A stretch of DNA of 64,000 nucleotides, from NCBI GenBank assembly GCA_963556255.1, contig OY744611.1, positions 7,639,474-7,703,473 on the forward strand. The letters are read 5' to 3'. Below the pieces are notes generated by a model. That model saw only the letters and a list, made by a program, of their open reading frames with translations. It was not told the origin of the DNA and made no database searches. Position 1 is the first letter of the stretch. Every line of letters begins with the position of its first letter. The position numbers were made by a program, and so were the translations under genes. Positions 10,876-23,639 of this stretch are shown piece after piece. This stretch comes from Allolobophora icterica (Eukaryota > Annelida > Clitellata > Crassiclitellata > Lumbricidae).

Positions 10876-11250
10876 GTGTAATAAAAGTCGAAGTGCGAAA
10901 TTGTGACACAAAGTGTACAAAGTCCCTGGACGCAAAGCAACTTCATCAAAAAATCGAAGACCTTCGAAACAAATCCAAACCATGGTCAACAAAAACTGAT
11001 AAACTCATCAGTCAACTGAAGGATGAAGGCATAGAAATCCTCAACTCTCAATTGGACAGACAGACTGTGGTCGTTTGGATCTGGTGTCATTCACAAGTAG
11101 CCCTTAAAAGTTTTCAGAGACTGTACAAATCGAATCAGCTGACAGACATATTCTTTGGTGTTGGCAATTTTCGACCGTCTACTTCAGAAATCACCCAATC
11201 GACAGTGATTAATATTGATCGAAACCATTTCAAGAAAACAGTTGGCAAGT
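10876..11250 (+). CDS. Locus A, exon coding an unclassified domain
   Basis: The exon starts after the acceptor ggttgtag (AG at 10874-10875), with two bases that complete a codon. This matches the phase-1 end of the CARD exon, so splicing 4049 to 10876 keeps the frame open and makes a glycine. It codes about 125 residues. A basic first half (SLDAKQLHQKIEDLRNK, LISQLKDEGIEIL) is followed by VVVWIWCHSQVALKSFQRLY, then LTDIFFGVGNF and a C-terminal VINIDRNHFKKTVGKFL. I do not recognise the family. The hydrophobic VVVWIW strand followed by an amphipathic helix suggests a small alpha/beta fold. The frame ends at a TGA at 11256. The exact donor is unclear: a GT at 11249 would leave phase 2, which does not match the phase-1 start at 13219, so a small extra exon may exist. 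Confidence 0.55.
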
Positions 11251-11263
11251 TCTTATGAACGCA

Positions 11264-11830
11264 ATCATCATAACTGACACTTAAAAACATAAAATGAACC
11301 AAATACACAGCTTAGCTGTATGAAAGGACTTAGACCTTGTTACTAAAATCAGGATGATATTGAAACAACAAATAGGCCGTTAATTTATATGATTAGTGGG
11401 AAAATAAATCAAAGTTAGAAGGAAAAGAGTAATTAAGGCATTAATAACGAATAGTAATAGTCAGCTGATGTGAACAGATGGAAAGTAAATGGGCATCATG
11501 ATTAATATAAATCAAGGGAGAATTGTATGCTGTTAAAAGGTTAATAGCAAGACATGGCAGTTAAAAGCCGGGAGTAGAACAAGTGTGAACGAGAGACAGA
11601 CAACAAGAGAGACGGAAAGAGCGGCAGAAAGAAATGAATTACTAATAGTCAGGTCACATGTAGAATACTGCAGCTATGCATAGAATCCAAATCAGTTGTG
11701 AAGCAAGGCAGTTCAAATAGAAGAGAAAGCGAAGAAGAAACACAGTGAAGTGATCTTGATTTATAATATTGCTATAGTGATGTAAGGCGATGCTGAGCAC
11801 AGGTTAAGTGGCGCCATAGCAAGTACTGTG
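11264..11830. other. No recognisable feature
   Basis: This AT-rich stretch lies between the second exon of locus A and the trinucleotide repeat. Nothing codes convincingly on either strand. Confidence 0.4.
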
Positions 11831-12163
<333 letters not shown>

Positions 12164-12856
12164 AAGACTGACATCATACGACATCTTCAAATGAACAGCG
12201 ATGAACCAATACATTATTTGAAGGCAGACTGAGTTGAACAGGCAGATGTAGGAGAGTTATCAGTTAGACGAATTTAATCCAACCTTGTGAAATGACTTCT
12301 ATAGCGCCGTTATCATAATGTACAGTCATCAATCGATGGTCTCCAAGTGAAATTGTAGTCGAAGTCATTGTCAAATAGAAACTAGGTACTAAAGGTGAAG
12401 CAGTTACATGTGAAGCGAGCGACCTTCAAAGGCAAGTTAAAGAAACGAATTAGATGGATAGACATGTAAAAGATACAGAGCAAAAATTGGATGAACATAA
12501 ATATATTTGTATAAACAGCAAGCTTCGTGAACAGCAGTTATTCAAAAAGACCAAGTCTGAGCAATAGGCAGTAACTGTTGTAAATGAACAGTAACTGAAA
12601 GGCATTTACTGAGGTATCGGTGAGTAAGATCAATGAGCAGTAAGTTAAATAAATAAATACATGTATGAAGATTCAACTAGCTACATTACGAAATGTGCCA
12701 GATTCTAACTCTAATAGAATACGCTAATTGAACAACTAATTCTAAAAGTATTGTACAGTAGGCCTACTCTAATTCTACTACTATGGTAGAAACAATCAGT
12801 TCTATCATGCAGTGTGTCATACAATCCAACTCGAATTTAATAGGCGAAAAAGTTAT

Positions 12857-12960
12857 TCATTCATTCATTCATTCGAGGATTTATATAGCGCCCCTTCTAG
12901 GAAACTACTCAGAGGCGCTCCCGAGACCAGCACGTTCAAATACGACAGTTTTGAGATTTT
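12857..12960 (-). mobile_element. L2-type LINE 3' end, very short
   Basis: The minus strand carries GAGCGCCTCTGAGTAG, then GGGGCGCTATATAAATCCTC and (GAAT)4. This is the same terminal sequence and tail as at 9330-9390. Only about 100 bp were inserted or survive. Confidence 0.6.
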
Positions 12961-13218
12961 CAAGAAACAATACATTAATAAGTTTATTTTTCTTTTAGTC
13001 ATGAGTCAGAATCTTTGAAAAAGCAAACAGTTGTCAGATACACTCAATTCGAATTATGTAAAAGAAATAAAAACAATAATAACTAAATAACTGAAAACTA
13101 AATGAATATTAGCAGTCAATTATAATAATAATATTAATAAATATTTGAAAAGAAATTATTGTTAATAGTTTACTATTAGTTTGTACTATATATAAGAATA
13201 ATTTTGTTTTGTTTTTAG

Positions 13219-14171
13219 TCAAGTGTCCGATTTCTATCACCTTCACTAAGGAAATCGACGTAGGAAAAAATGAAAAAATTCGTGGATTGACTAAACTGCG
13301 AAATGAAATCTATGTCGTCTGTGAATCATCTTCTCAGAATGTAATTCGTATATTTGAAGATCGAAATTTATTTCGTCTACAAAAGAAACTCAAATTTAAA
13401 GAGGATAATGATTCCGTATGCATTGAATCCAGTGAGAAGGAAAATTGTATCTACATCAGTGACAGAAATGCGAAGTGCATCTGGAAGATAACAAGAGAAA
13501 CAGATTACCAACACAATGTAATCAAATGGCTGACCGTTGATTATGAGCCACTAAGTCTGTCAGTGTCCAGTAATGGTGAGTTCTTGGTGGTTATTGGTTC
13601 AACTGCAGAAGAAGATGGTGATGATAGTGGTTTACCGTCAATTCTGAGGATCTATGGATCAGATGCAGAACTGGTTCGATCCATTCAGTTTCCAAGATAT
13701 ATCGGGGTCCCTTTATGTGCAGTGGAAACATCCTTCGGGAATTTTGTCGTCCTTTACCTGTGGGAGGAAGTGAAGAAGGATGAGAGTGAGCCAAGTGGCT
13801 TAAATGGAGAAGAGGAGACAAGGTGTGGTGTGGTTGAAGTGACAAGTGATGGACAGAAGGTTATCCGTCGTTTTAATCCTTCAAATGAAACACAAAAGCT
13901 CAATATGCCTGGATATATGTCAATCGATTCAGACGACAGAGTGTTTGTGGCAGACGTAGGGAGCCGTAAAGTGATTCTCTTGGATTCAGATCTTAAATGG
14001 AATCGAATTATTTGTTCAACAAAAAGAGAAGAAGATGACGATCATGGTAATAATGAGGAAAAATATAGGCCATGTGCACTGTGGTACGACGAAGAAAAAA
14101 AACAACTGATCGTCAGAAGATATACACATTTAGGAGAAGGAATTAATGTTTATAATTTGAGTCGAAAATAA
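13219..14171 (+). CDS. Locus A, terminal exon: NHL/WD-like beta-propeller
   Basis: The exon begins after a strong acceptor, tttgtttttag (AG at 13217-13218), in phase 1 and ends at TAA 14169-14171; AATAAA overlaps the stop. It codes about 316 residues built of repeated short beta motifs. These are GLTKLRNEIYVVCE (about residue 25), CIYISDRNAKCIWKI (about 80), LSLSVSSNGEFLVVIG (about 115), LCAVETSFGNFVVLYL (about 170), MSIDSDDRVFVADVGSRKV (about 245) and CALWYDEEKKQLIVRRY (about 290). That spacing fits six blades of an NHL-like propeller, usually a protein- or RNA-binding platform. DDRVFVADVGSRKVILL is the clearest NHL blade. A long uninterrupted frame in decayed surroundings argues for selection. 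Together with the CARD exon it suggests a CARD-x-propeller protein, loosely like Apaf-1 but with no nucleotide-binding domain seen. It might instead belong to a different upstream exon set. Confidence 0.75.
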
Positions 14172-15839
14172 ACTCACTTTCGCCAACTTAATCTGATAAA
14201 CAAGCCTTTTAAGTTATTCCGATTTGTCTCATCAATCCACTTATTTCGATAAAAAGAAGAGTTTCTTAAACCAATGAATTATTTTCTCAATATTGAGTTG
14301 TTTACAAAAACACGTATTCGGTTGGTTTATTATTATTTCGACATTTGTTATGAGTTATACAGCACCGCTTCATAATAAGTGAGCAACGGTCTATTAGCAA
14401 AGGCAAAGGACTTGTGGTGATTGGTTCAATCTATGGGTCGTTGCATGTTTCCCAAACCCAAGGATGGAATTTTGTTAATTAATAAGAGATACAATCCACC
14501 GCCATTGCAGCGGGAATACGCAGCCTCTGTACATCCTGGAAACATTTGCCTCACTGAAGAATAAGATCACTCTGGGCCTTGATACAGTAGGACACTACAT
14601 GTATGTGATACATGCAGCGTAAACCGCTTCTCTCGTTGGATAATTATATCCAAAGAACAATTTCTCTTTCCTCACAACACCTTCGAAGTGGAAGACAGCA
14701 TCAGGCAACATCTGTACGACCTTCTGAATCTGCTTTTGAAGGGAGTTATACCAGAAGTGAATTAAGTGATCTACGTTAAGGTGGTTAGTTCTGAGCAAGA
14801 AGAAAAGAAGGAACGACCAACCGCGGTGGGAAACGCGCTGCAAAGCGCGAATTCGCACGCGGTAGCAAGACTGTATAATCAGTTTATACTATTTAACTTG
14901 AACTTGGTATTTTTCAAGGCGCTGCGAAAGCTATTTTTTTAACACATCGTTGGATGACCACAATTCCTGAAGACAGGATCCTCGTGCAGCAAACATTTCC
15001 AACGCATCTAACATTTGCGCAGAGATGCTTTTGTACAGGTAGCATCCAGAAACAGTCCGGGCCTTAGGCAGTATGCGACCTATGCCACTGCATAGTGACG
15101 CCAGATTTGGGGCCGCCAAATCTAATGATGCCTTTTTATAATAAGATTTTATTTTCATTAATGATAACTTGGCATCACAGTGAAAATTCCATCGGTAGAC
15201 TCAAATCAATCAATCTGGTTTTCATGGGCAGTTTGATACCCCTATGACCTAGAAATAAACCATATTTACCGTTGCCGTTTAGCAATAGTTAGGCCTAGTA
15301 ACTTCCTCACAACCGGTATTGTGCAATTTGCCAATGCTGTTACACCTTTTTCGTGCAGATCAAGATAATGCAAGACTCAGCAAGAGACATAGTTTATGAA
15401 ACTACCACGTTAAGCTTCAATCTGATCGCGATTCGTGGTGGTCAGAGTTCAACAAATTTCAGTTTGCATAGGGCCACCAAAGTGGTCAGGCCGGCGCTGT
15501 CCAGAAATATCGCAAAGCTCTGCAGGTTTGCTCATATTGCGTATTCCTGCCATCTGCTTCTACTCTATGGATCCAGCATTAGGTTAAATTCATTTTTATA
15601 TACTGCAGGTAATCGGCCAGGATGAACGTGAAATTTATGCCAGATTCGTGTATTCTCTTTTTTTCTTTTTTAGGCCTAATAGGCCCCTATCATGGTTTCG
15701 TAAAAACCAAGATGGCTCAGAATTTTTTATTACGAAAAATTCGACTTCTGGCAAACATGGTAATTTATGTTGAGCATTTCGTACAGAAGTGGTCAGTTAA
15801 TTTCGCCTAAGTTGATATATAAGTCTTATGACTTTTCTC
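14172..15839. other. Mostly unassigned sequence downstream of locus A; one orphan hAT-like end
   Basis: A minus-strand frame at 14595-14858 (about 87 codons, VVQMLPDAVFHFEGVVRKEK) is unassigned. At 15062-15090 the text ends in ctatgccactg, and its reverse CAGTGGCATAGGTCGCATAC looks like a hAT terminus. No partner end was seen. No other gene or RNA is apparent. Confidence 0.4.
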
Positions 15840-16690
15840 CACAGGCCTAGAGCCCTGCGCCGCGCCGCGCCGCGCCGCCGCCGCCAAAATTTTGTGCGCG
15901 CCGCCGCCGATTTGTGTTTGTCGGCGCGCCGCCGCCGACAATCTGTCGGCGCGCCGCCGATGCTAATCTGATGTGTTTAATTGTTATTGTTGCAGTTTTT
16001 ATGTTTTGCATGATTTCGCGAACAATTTTTGCCTGGTGGGAAATGGAAGTGGACATCTTGTACTTACTTACTTCATTTTATTTTTCTTGGTTTCTTTGCG
16101 AAACTTGATCGGCAGCACGAAGTGGTGTCGTCAATGCTATGAGCGTATGATATCACCAACTCGTGTTGACTTTTGCAGCTATCATAGCACACTTAAGTTC
16201 ACTTGCATGCTGGTGATTGCGAAATGGGATGTAGGCCCTACTAGTTGACAAGAAAGAAAAAGCAGACGAACTACAGTATTTCCCCATTCGTTACCTTCAC
16301 GTTTAATAGCTTCCATAACATATTGATTGTAGTCTTTGATGTCTGTGGTCTTATTACAATGGTGTAAATTTTTGGTTTAATGTTGTAAAGTTAGAGGAGT
16401 TTATAAATGATATCAAGATATGCCATTTGGTCTCCTGCAGAACGGAAAGTAAAACTGATTAATACTTTTGGCTGGAATCTATTAAGGTAGACAGTATCAT
16501 TTGAGACAGGTTTTGACTTAGTACGCATAGTATCAAAAATAGTCTCTTTCAAACAATGGTCTATATATATGGAGAACTTAAATGGCATGGCACCAATTCA
16601 AACGGGCAGCAGACCACCTGGTAAATTCATTGAAATATTTACAAGGGTGAGGCCACTCAGCCATTGTGTAACCATAGGAAAACGTATATA

Positions 16691-17301
16691 CACTGTGAAC
16701 GGAAAAAAACCAGACCTCTACAATAAATAGGGAAATAAACGCCAAATATTGAAAATGTTATTGAGCCTAAAACTATTTTATTCCAACTATAATCTCAGAT
16801 AATAATGCGCTAAAGCAGTTAAAAATTGACGTTACCGTGACGTCATTTGTAATAAAACAGGATGGTGCTCCGGCACACCGAGCTCGCGATACTGTTGAAC
16901 TTCTTACAAACGAAACTCCAGATTTCATACCCCCTACACTTTGGCCTCCAAATAGCCCGGACCTTAATCCCGTGGACTACAAGATCTGGGGTGTGATACA
17001 AGAAAAAGTTTACAAGACAAAGGTGCGCGATGTCGGAGAACTGCGTGAACGTATAACTCAGGCATGGGATGAATTTGATCAAGCTGTAATCGATACAGCA
17101 ATTAGTCAGTGGCGAGCGCGTCTTTGTGCGTGTGTTGAGGCCAAAGGAGGACATTTTGAACACACATTATAACTAAGAAATAATAGTTATATGATTCATA
17201 TGCTTTAAACTGAAGTTCCACCACGTTTTATTAAAATATGCAAATTATTACAAAAATTATCGTAGTAATAAGAGAGGTCTGGGTTTTTTCCGTTCACAGT
17301 G
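16691..17301 (+). mobile_element. Mariner-type element, internally deleted (611 bp)
   Basis: The inverted ends are CACTGTGAACGGAAAAAAAC and the reverse of GTTTTTTCCGTTCACAGTG, extending through CCAGACCTCT. They are bounded by the TA dinucleotide on both sides (16689-16690 and 17302-17303), the Tc1/mariner target. It retains only the C-terminal third of a transposase and is nested in the GC-ended element. Confidence 0.88.
16837..17172 (+). pseudogene. Mariner transposase C-terminus (DD37D)
   Basis: The frame encodes VIKQDGAPAHRARDTVELL, FIPPTLWPPNSPDLNPVDYK, a long helical tail with AISQWRARLCACVEAKGGHF, and a proper stop. QDGAPAH carries the second catalytic aspartate and NPVDY the third. 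Counting gives 37 residues between them, a DD37D spacing rather than the classical DD34D of Mos1. The N-terminal DNA-binding domain and the first catalytic aspartate are absent, so the copy cannot move itself. A diverged relative is at 37331-37624. Confidence 0.85.
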
Positions 17302-17791
17302 TATTTACATATCACTTCAGGTCTTGACAGCAGATTCTCTCACTGGGAGGATGCTGTTATCCGGCATCTGCCATGTGACTTGGGGTGTATAGGCCTAGAG
17401 ACGTTATCAGTGCATGTGCAACTGCTCTTGCAATATGCAAATGCATGTTGCTTCACCTGATAACCATTTGGCAATACCTATAAGTATACAGATGTGCAGT
17501 GTATTAAGGATGTTCATATCTGTAAAGCAAATGTCTGTAGATGCCTTCTCTCTCAGTCCCATTGTGTTTAGTGGAATTTCATCGTCATGGAGTGGTTTTA
17601 GAGAACTTAGCCCTCTTGACTGGTCACAGGACCAACGGCTGTTCAACTCTCATAGTGACTCATGCTTCTGACTAGGGCACGCCGCGCCGCGCCGCGCCGA
17701 CGCCGACATTTCGTGGGCGCCGCCGCCGCCGACCCAAAATGACCGGCGCGCCGCCGACACTATGACGCCGGCGCAGGGCTCTACACAGGCC

Positions 17792-18122
17792 TACCGGTAT
17801 CCATGGTGATCCCAGTCGTCTCTGGGTAAATTTCATTCTCGTATTTTGCCGTTATCGGCCAGAATGAACGTGAAATTTCGCCAGATTCGTTTATAACATT
17901 ACTATCGTCTTCTATAATAACGTGCGATTTTAAAACGATTTCTGAGCGCTGGAAATTTCGACAGTTTCTCTAAAAAGCCATGATGCATTTAATGTTTTTA
18001 GACTTCATGCAACCATAGTAGGCCTAAATTTCGGTTGAGTATTCGCGGGGCACGGTGTTTTATCTCAATTTTGAACAAATCTGGTCCGTTGATTTGGCCA
18101 AAGTATCGTATCATTGAACGTG
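17792..18122. other. No recognisable feature
   Basis: Short unassigned sequence between the GC-ended element and the second hAT composite. The end supplies the gaatacag target of the next element. Confidence 0.4.
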
Positions 18123-18783
18123 GAATACAGCAGTGTTATTTTCGTTCCAGGGAATAGAATAGGAATAATAATTATTTAATATTAGTTCCACGGAACGAAA
18201 ACTGGAACGAAAAATAATTGTGGAACGAGAATAGAATAGGAATAAAAATTTAAAAAATTTTCGAGAACGAGAACGGAATAGAATAAAAATTTATTTTCAA
18301 GACGAGAACGGAATAGAATAAAAATTAATTTTAAGCTGCCCAACCGATAATTCTAACATTAACTAATAACTATACGGAATGACGACGGCTCTTGATTGAC
18401 GTTACGGTGCGGCGCTATGATGAAGCTTCTCCGCATATTCTATATTCTATAAATAATTATACGCTCTTTGATTCAAACTTCTGGCAACAAGAGTGAGGTA
18501 CTCAGACTCCCCATCAAACATGCTCCTGACAGCATTGCAGCAGAACTTTCTAAATACATTCAGGAAATTGAAGAACATGTCGCTGTTCCTAGTCTCTTTA
18601 ACGTCTGGCAGAGTAGACACAGTGGCGTAGCCAGGTTTCAACACCAGGGGGAGCGAGCACATGAAAAGGCCCCAACTACCAAAATTAATAATTATCGGCA
18701 TTCACGTTGCAAAAATGCTTTTAATCTAATTAACACAACTAAATTTGGAAGCCACATTTGTAAAATGCTCAAATCTATTAGTT

Positions 18784-19118
18784 GTGCTATTCATTCATTC
18801 ATTCATTCGAGTATTTATATAGCACCTCCTCAGGGGGGCTACTCAGAGGTGCTCCCGACTCCTGCACGGCCAAACAATACAGTTTTTCAATCGAGTATAG
18901 AATATATAAGAGGGAGTTCTCGGGAACAGGCATAGATCCGGGAAGCCCGTTCCATGCCGTCGGGCCCACCACTGAAAAACACGGTTCTTCATGGTGGCTG
19001 AGCGGGCAGAAGGCACAATGAGTACTCCTTTGCCAGAAGATTGGAGGTGGCGACTACCATGAATTCCCAGCATGGGGCGGCAAAGGACCCGCAGATAAGC
19101 TGGAGCGCATCCCAACAA
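18784..19118 (-). mobile_element. L2-type LINE 3' end, in copy 2
   Basis: Exact mirror of 9056-9390, including the (ATTC)n tail and the 91-codon C-terminal frame. It predates the transposition of the composite. Confidence 0.75.
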
Positions 19119-19718
19119 GCACCTCCAGACCAGGGAAACAGCCCTTATACTACACGCTGGCTGTAGCCAGTGCAGTACCTAAAGCATATAACCAGAGACC
19201 TGACCAAATTTTGGTATTCGACCAATAAGAGCAGAGAATTGCTCTCTATTGAGGCAGGCCAAACGACTAGAAACTAGGCCATAGTAAAGTGAGGAACAGT
19301 AGGGCCTACTCAAGTCAAGATTTGTGACACAATCTAGTCAGTGGCGTAACAACCTAGCCGGGGGCCCTTGGACATTCTAAGCCTGGGGGCCCTTGGACAT
19401 TCTAAGCCTGGGGGCCCTTACGCATTAAAACGTAAAAATAATGATATAGCTATATTTTAAACTGCAGTTAGACTAAAAAAGAGTATTAAACGTTCTCATT
19501 AATGACCCATATTTCAAGTCACATTAATAGTTCAAGACAAAAACGAATACAACAAAAATGTATTGCCTACGTACACTTGCAGTAGGCCTAATATAATGTA
19601 TGCAGTTCTCACATCATGTCATCTATCACGGAATTGGCTACATGTCTTTGTGCTGTTTGTCACTCACCCAGTCACCGTCGCCAGTGCTGAGCGCTCCATC
19701 TCTGTAGTTCTTCAGAGA

Positions 19719-20223
19719 ATTACTTCACGAATTTGGCTATTCTAGCTTTACTATGAGCAAATTTGTCTATCAAGTTATCAATATTCAATTGTTTTGCACA
19801 TTCGATTTTCGATCGCAAGAAGAGCAAGACCATCAAGCCTGTCCTGTGAGGTAGTGGATCTAAGATACGTCTTTATAAGTTTCAACTTGGAGAAGGAGCA
19901 CTGGCAACGGTGACTGGGAGAGTGTCAAAAGCACACAGGCAGTAGCCAATTCCGGGATAGATGGCGTGGAGTGAGAGCCCAATATGAGTTTCAGTATGTC
20001 CAATACAGTTTTGTTGTTTCGAGTTCCTTGCTGAACTCACGTCTGAAGGACCGCGCCTCTGACAAAAAATCGGGGCCGATGTCCGATTAATATGTTTGTT
20101 GCAGTTTTGTTGCTGCTAATTCCAAATGAACATCGGATAAGTGCAGAAGGGATTTGGGATAAAGAAAACTAAACGCTGCAGAAACTAAACACTGCCCTTC
20201 AAAACGACTCTTAAGCTGAGCCA
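19719..20223 (-). pseudogene. hAT transposase remnant, copy 2
   Basis: Mirror of the fragment at 7951-8455, with the same broken dimerisation box and the same stops. The inverted partial fragment with the intact ASAERS box is at 19563-19718 on the plus strand. Confidence 0.68.
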
Positions 20224-22239
20224 TTGCTGTCTACAATAGCGAAAAATACATGACTCTTGAAAGCTATTTCTGGTTCGATCGTCACTGTTCAGTTCACCAG
20301 AGAATTTATTTGTGCGACTCTTTCTAACTTCGGCGTAATCTTACAAAGAGCTGACTGATTGCTGTAGCTGTAGTAATGATAGATTCATATGAATCACGCA
20401 TGTATGATGTTAAGTCAAATGCCACATAGAGAAGTCTGGTAGCTGTATATAGATAGGTCTATATATAGACTGATTGAAGTGCACGAGATGCACTGTCAAT
20501 TGTCAGTAACAATTGTTCTCAAATTATAATAAATATTTCTCCATGTTTGGCTTCAAACCAGTGGCATCACTTCTCTCCGTGGAATCTTTGTCTCGAGGCA
20601 ATTTCAGATTCACAGCGTAGGCCTAACGTTTAAGGTTTAAGGCATTAGTAATGTTTCACGAAAGTGAAGCAGATTAATTACTTGTATTATATACTAATTA
20701 CAAAAGCAAAGCAACAAGAAGTTCAGAACTGCTATTCTAAATTAGAAGTTCCTTACCTTCAGTTGAGTCTTAGTTTCTCTGGTTCAACAGAGCTTTAGCC
20801 GTCGATTAAAAATTTAATTAGAAGTCGTTTTTAAGTAAGCGAATGACTGTATTCTGAACAAGAAAGAGGTATTGTACTTTCACGTGAGGCTGAGGAGCAC
20901 GAAGACTGCAGTCGTTGTAGACAGTGTTGAGTGTATAGGGTACAGGGCTTTTAGAGAGACATTGACAAAGAGACTGATTGCGACAGAGACAGAACGAGTG
21001 AGAGAAAACGAGAGAGACATAGACAGAGAGCGAGCTAGTGAGAGAGCGAGAAACAGATGAACAATAAGGCAGATAATATTACAGACATTGCTTAGCACTG
21101 GAGCTGAGAGATATGCGTATACCGTAAAGTGTATGCAGTGATGTACGTCTAAAAGGGAGAATCTGACTCATGGGATTTCATTCTACTGTGCGTGGATTAG
21201 GGTCAAATACCCCGACCTCGGCGACCTAGATAGACAACGCGTACATATGTCTGTGGCAGTGTGTATCAAGTATCATATGAAGCATCAGTCATATATACAG
21301 GTTCTGGTAAATTCTGCAAGAGTATATGTACTGCTGATTTTCTGAATGCCCATCTGGCATCGCAGTCTTTCTAGGGTTCCAGAAAATAAATTATGTCGTT
21401 CGAACGATTGGAATTAAAAAAATTTGAACGATTGGAATAAATAAACTGTGAAAAGGCCCCACATCTTGGAAAATGGTCTCAGGGGGAGCGGCCGCTCCCC
21501 CTGCTCCCCTCCTAGCTACGCCTCTGAGTAGACATCCAGTAAACCGACGGCTCGCTGTTATAGCTGAAGATTTAGTTTCAGCTCCCGCATCAGAGGCGCT
21601 TTTCTGTTGCAGCCTTGCAGGATGGATGTCTACAGGTTGCAGAAATCGATTGAGCAAATCCCTTAATTGAGATGCGGGTGTTTTTGAAACTCAACAGTAA
21701 AATAATTGACTGGTAACTTTTTAGTGTGTCTGCCTATAAACTGTTTTATTATCAGTCGCATTCACATTGTCCGACAGACATTAACCGTTCATGTTAGAAC
21801 TGTGATAACTGTAAGTGGATTTGGAAGTGCCACTACAAATAATTTTTTTTGGAACTAGAACTGGAACTAAAATTATTTATAAAGAGGAAGTGGAACTAGA
21901 ATAAGAATAAAAATTATTTCTTAGGAGGAACTAGAACTAGAATAAGAATAAAAATTATTTCTTAAGAGGAACTAGAACTAGAACTAAAATTATAGCAGTG
22001 GAATAGAATAAGAACTGGAATAGAAATTAATGCTGGAACTAAAATAACACTGGAATACAGGCGTTGTTGTGGAGAATGGGCAGATGATAGAACCACTGTA
22101 GGAATAGATACAGTAGTTGTAGGTTCGATTCTTCCGCAGGCCATTCTGGCTATCAAACACAATTGCCTACCTCATTATAATTCAACCTTGCCTTCTCTCC
22201 AAAACGTTCACCGCATCTCACCTTACCAGGATCGTGATG

Positions 22240-22645
22240 GCCGAGTGTAAAACTCGAAGGCGCATTGACAACCGCAGGAACTCTGGAATCAGGGTCCGAT
22301 CGAACAGCTCTCCACGACAACTTCATGAATTGGCCACGCTTCTAGTCTATGTATTTAACCTTGAAAATACCTCACTTAACGCTTTTATGGGGCCAAGTTG
22401 CTCCCGATTTTTCCGAATTGTAATGCGCTCTTCTGCCCCTGAGTATTACTTTGTATGGCACTCGAAGGCGCAGTCACTGAGCAAGCGACAACGCCAGGAA
22501 CTCTGGAATCAGAGGACGAACTACAAACTGCTCTCCACAACAACCAGTGTTTCTCCGTGGTTGGCCCTCCGTCTGGAATCATCAACTGTAAGGCGCTCAA
22601 CTACCCCTGAGTATTACCTTGTATAGCACTCAGCTGCTCCTGAGT
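22240..22645 (+). mobile_element. L2-type LINE 3'-end fragment, internally duplicated
   Basis: Plus-strand translation near 22545 gives CFSVVGPPSGI, the F-V-GP-LWN block of LINE C-termini. A GCGCTCAACTACCCCTGAGTA terminal motif and gtatagcactc follow. The segment ggcgca-gac-ac-gcaggaactctggaatcag occurs twice (22258-22290 and 22468-22513), indicating a local duplication. Confidence 0.45.
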
Positions 22646-22699
22646 AGCATCATGTAACGTTTCCATTTCACTAATGATCATGTCAACAGCCGAACCTAT

Positions 22700-23520
22700 C
22701 GGGAGATTCGTGACAATGGAGTGCTTCAATGTAAATCCATTTTAAGTCATCGCAATATAAGTTTATCTAGAGCGATACCTGTATTATCTTCCTTCCTTAC
22801 AGTATTAATCTAAATAACTCAGTCACCACCAGGTATTGGGAATTATAATGACAACATGAGCAATTAACATTAACAATAGATGAACATAGAAAATGAGCAC
22901 AATAATTTGACAATGGCCAGTAATACACAAGATCAGCTAACCGTTTTGTGGCCTGGAATTGCAAATGCTGTTAGAAAGCCTAGTTGAAATTGTCCACGTT
23001 GTGAGAAGGCGAATCCCTCAAACAGGCCACCGCCATCAATATTGCTTCCCATCAAGGTATCACATTTTGCTTCGCTGGAGGAATCGATTTCGAGGGCTTC
23101 TGAAAGAAACTACCCTCGGCAAAAAGGACATAGTAGATGCGACAGAACACGTGACCAAATGGGCTGAAGTAAAAGCTGTATCTCGCGTTGAAATAATGTC
23201 GCCCCGGGTGAGAGATTATTTCAACAGGGGATAAAATATTCTCTACCCGGGAGACTTTGTTCCAGAAAATTGTCTCCTGGGGGGGACGAATTTATTCTGA
23301 AACAGATCCGCCGGGGAGAATCTGTTTCGAAATGAGTCTCCGGTGAAGACTTATAGGGGGAGATTCTGTCACGGGACACCGGCGCAACTGACGGTGATAG
23401 GTGATAACGCTAGAGATAGCATTGTCGAACTGTTCGTTTTGTAACTTATGAAATCGGCTTCTTCCATATTATTATCTCCTTGACCTTAAACACAGAATAT
23501 CGGCCTAGTTAATCAGCTGC
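22700..23520. other. Unassigned; purine-rich ggggag motifs
   Basis: No gene recognised. Between 23200 and 23370 short motifs recur (ccgggtgagag, cccgggagac, ccggggagaatctg, ccggtgaagac, gggggagattctgt), like a degenerate minisatellite. Confidence 0.35.
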
Positions 23521-23639
23521 CTACGACAGGGAATATTTTAACTGTGAAAACTAGTGGGACAAATGTCCCAGAAGTCTTAGGATTTGTCCGAGTAGTTAGG
23601 GTGATTTGTCCCAGGCAATGTATGTGTAAAGTATAACTA

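Larger units (their letters stand above)
15848..17783. mobile_element. TIR transposon with GC-rich ends, hAT-like (1936 bp)
   Basis: The ends are TAGAGCCCTGCGCCG and its complement CGGCGCAGGGCTCTA, flanked by the 8-bp duplication cacaggcc at 15840-15847 and 17784-17791. About 110 bp inside each end is made of GCCGCC/GGCGCGCC repeats, in strong contrast to the AT-rich surroundings. No transposase of its own was recognised. The interior holds a mariner element (16691-17301). TSD length suggests hAT-type mobilisation. Confidence 0.85.
18620..21526 (-). mobile_element. Nested hAT inside copy 2
   Basis: Mirror of 6648-9554. It begins CAGTGGCGTAGCCAGG after agtagaca and ends with CTACGCCTCTG followed by agtagaca. 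It was carried along as cargo when the outer element moved, since the same internal TSD is present in both copies. Confidence 0.88.
18131..22052 (-). mobile_element. Composite hAT-type transposon, copy 2, inverted (3922 bp)
   Basis: This is the reverse complement of 6122-10043, with the same length and the same internal frames. Its own 8-bp duplication gaatacag lies at 18123-18130 and 22053-22060 and differs from that of copy 1. The second copy therefore arose by transposition, not by duplication of flanking DNA. All mirrored protein frames I compared are identical, implying recent movement of the complete nested structure. Confidence 0.9.

Noticed and set aside
14595..14858. Minus-strand 87-codon frame as a gene
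   Set aside because: No domain, no splice context and no repeat of the frame elsewhere; left as unassigned.
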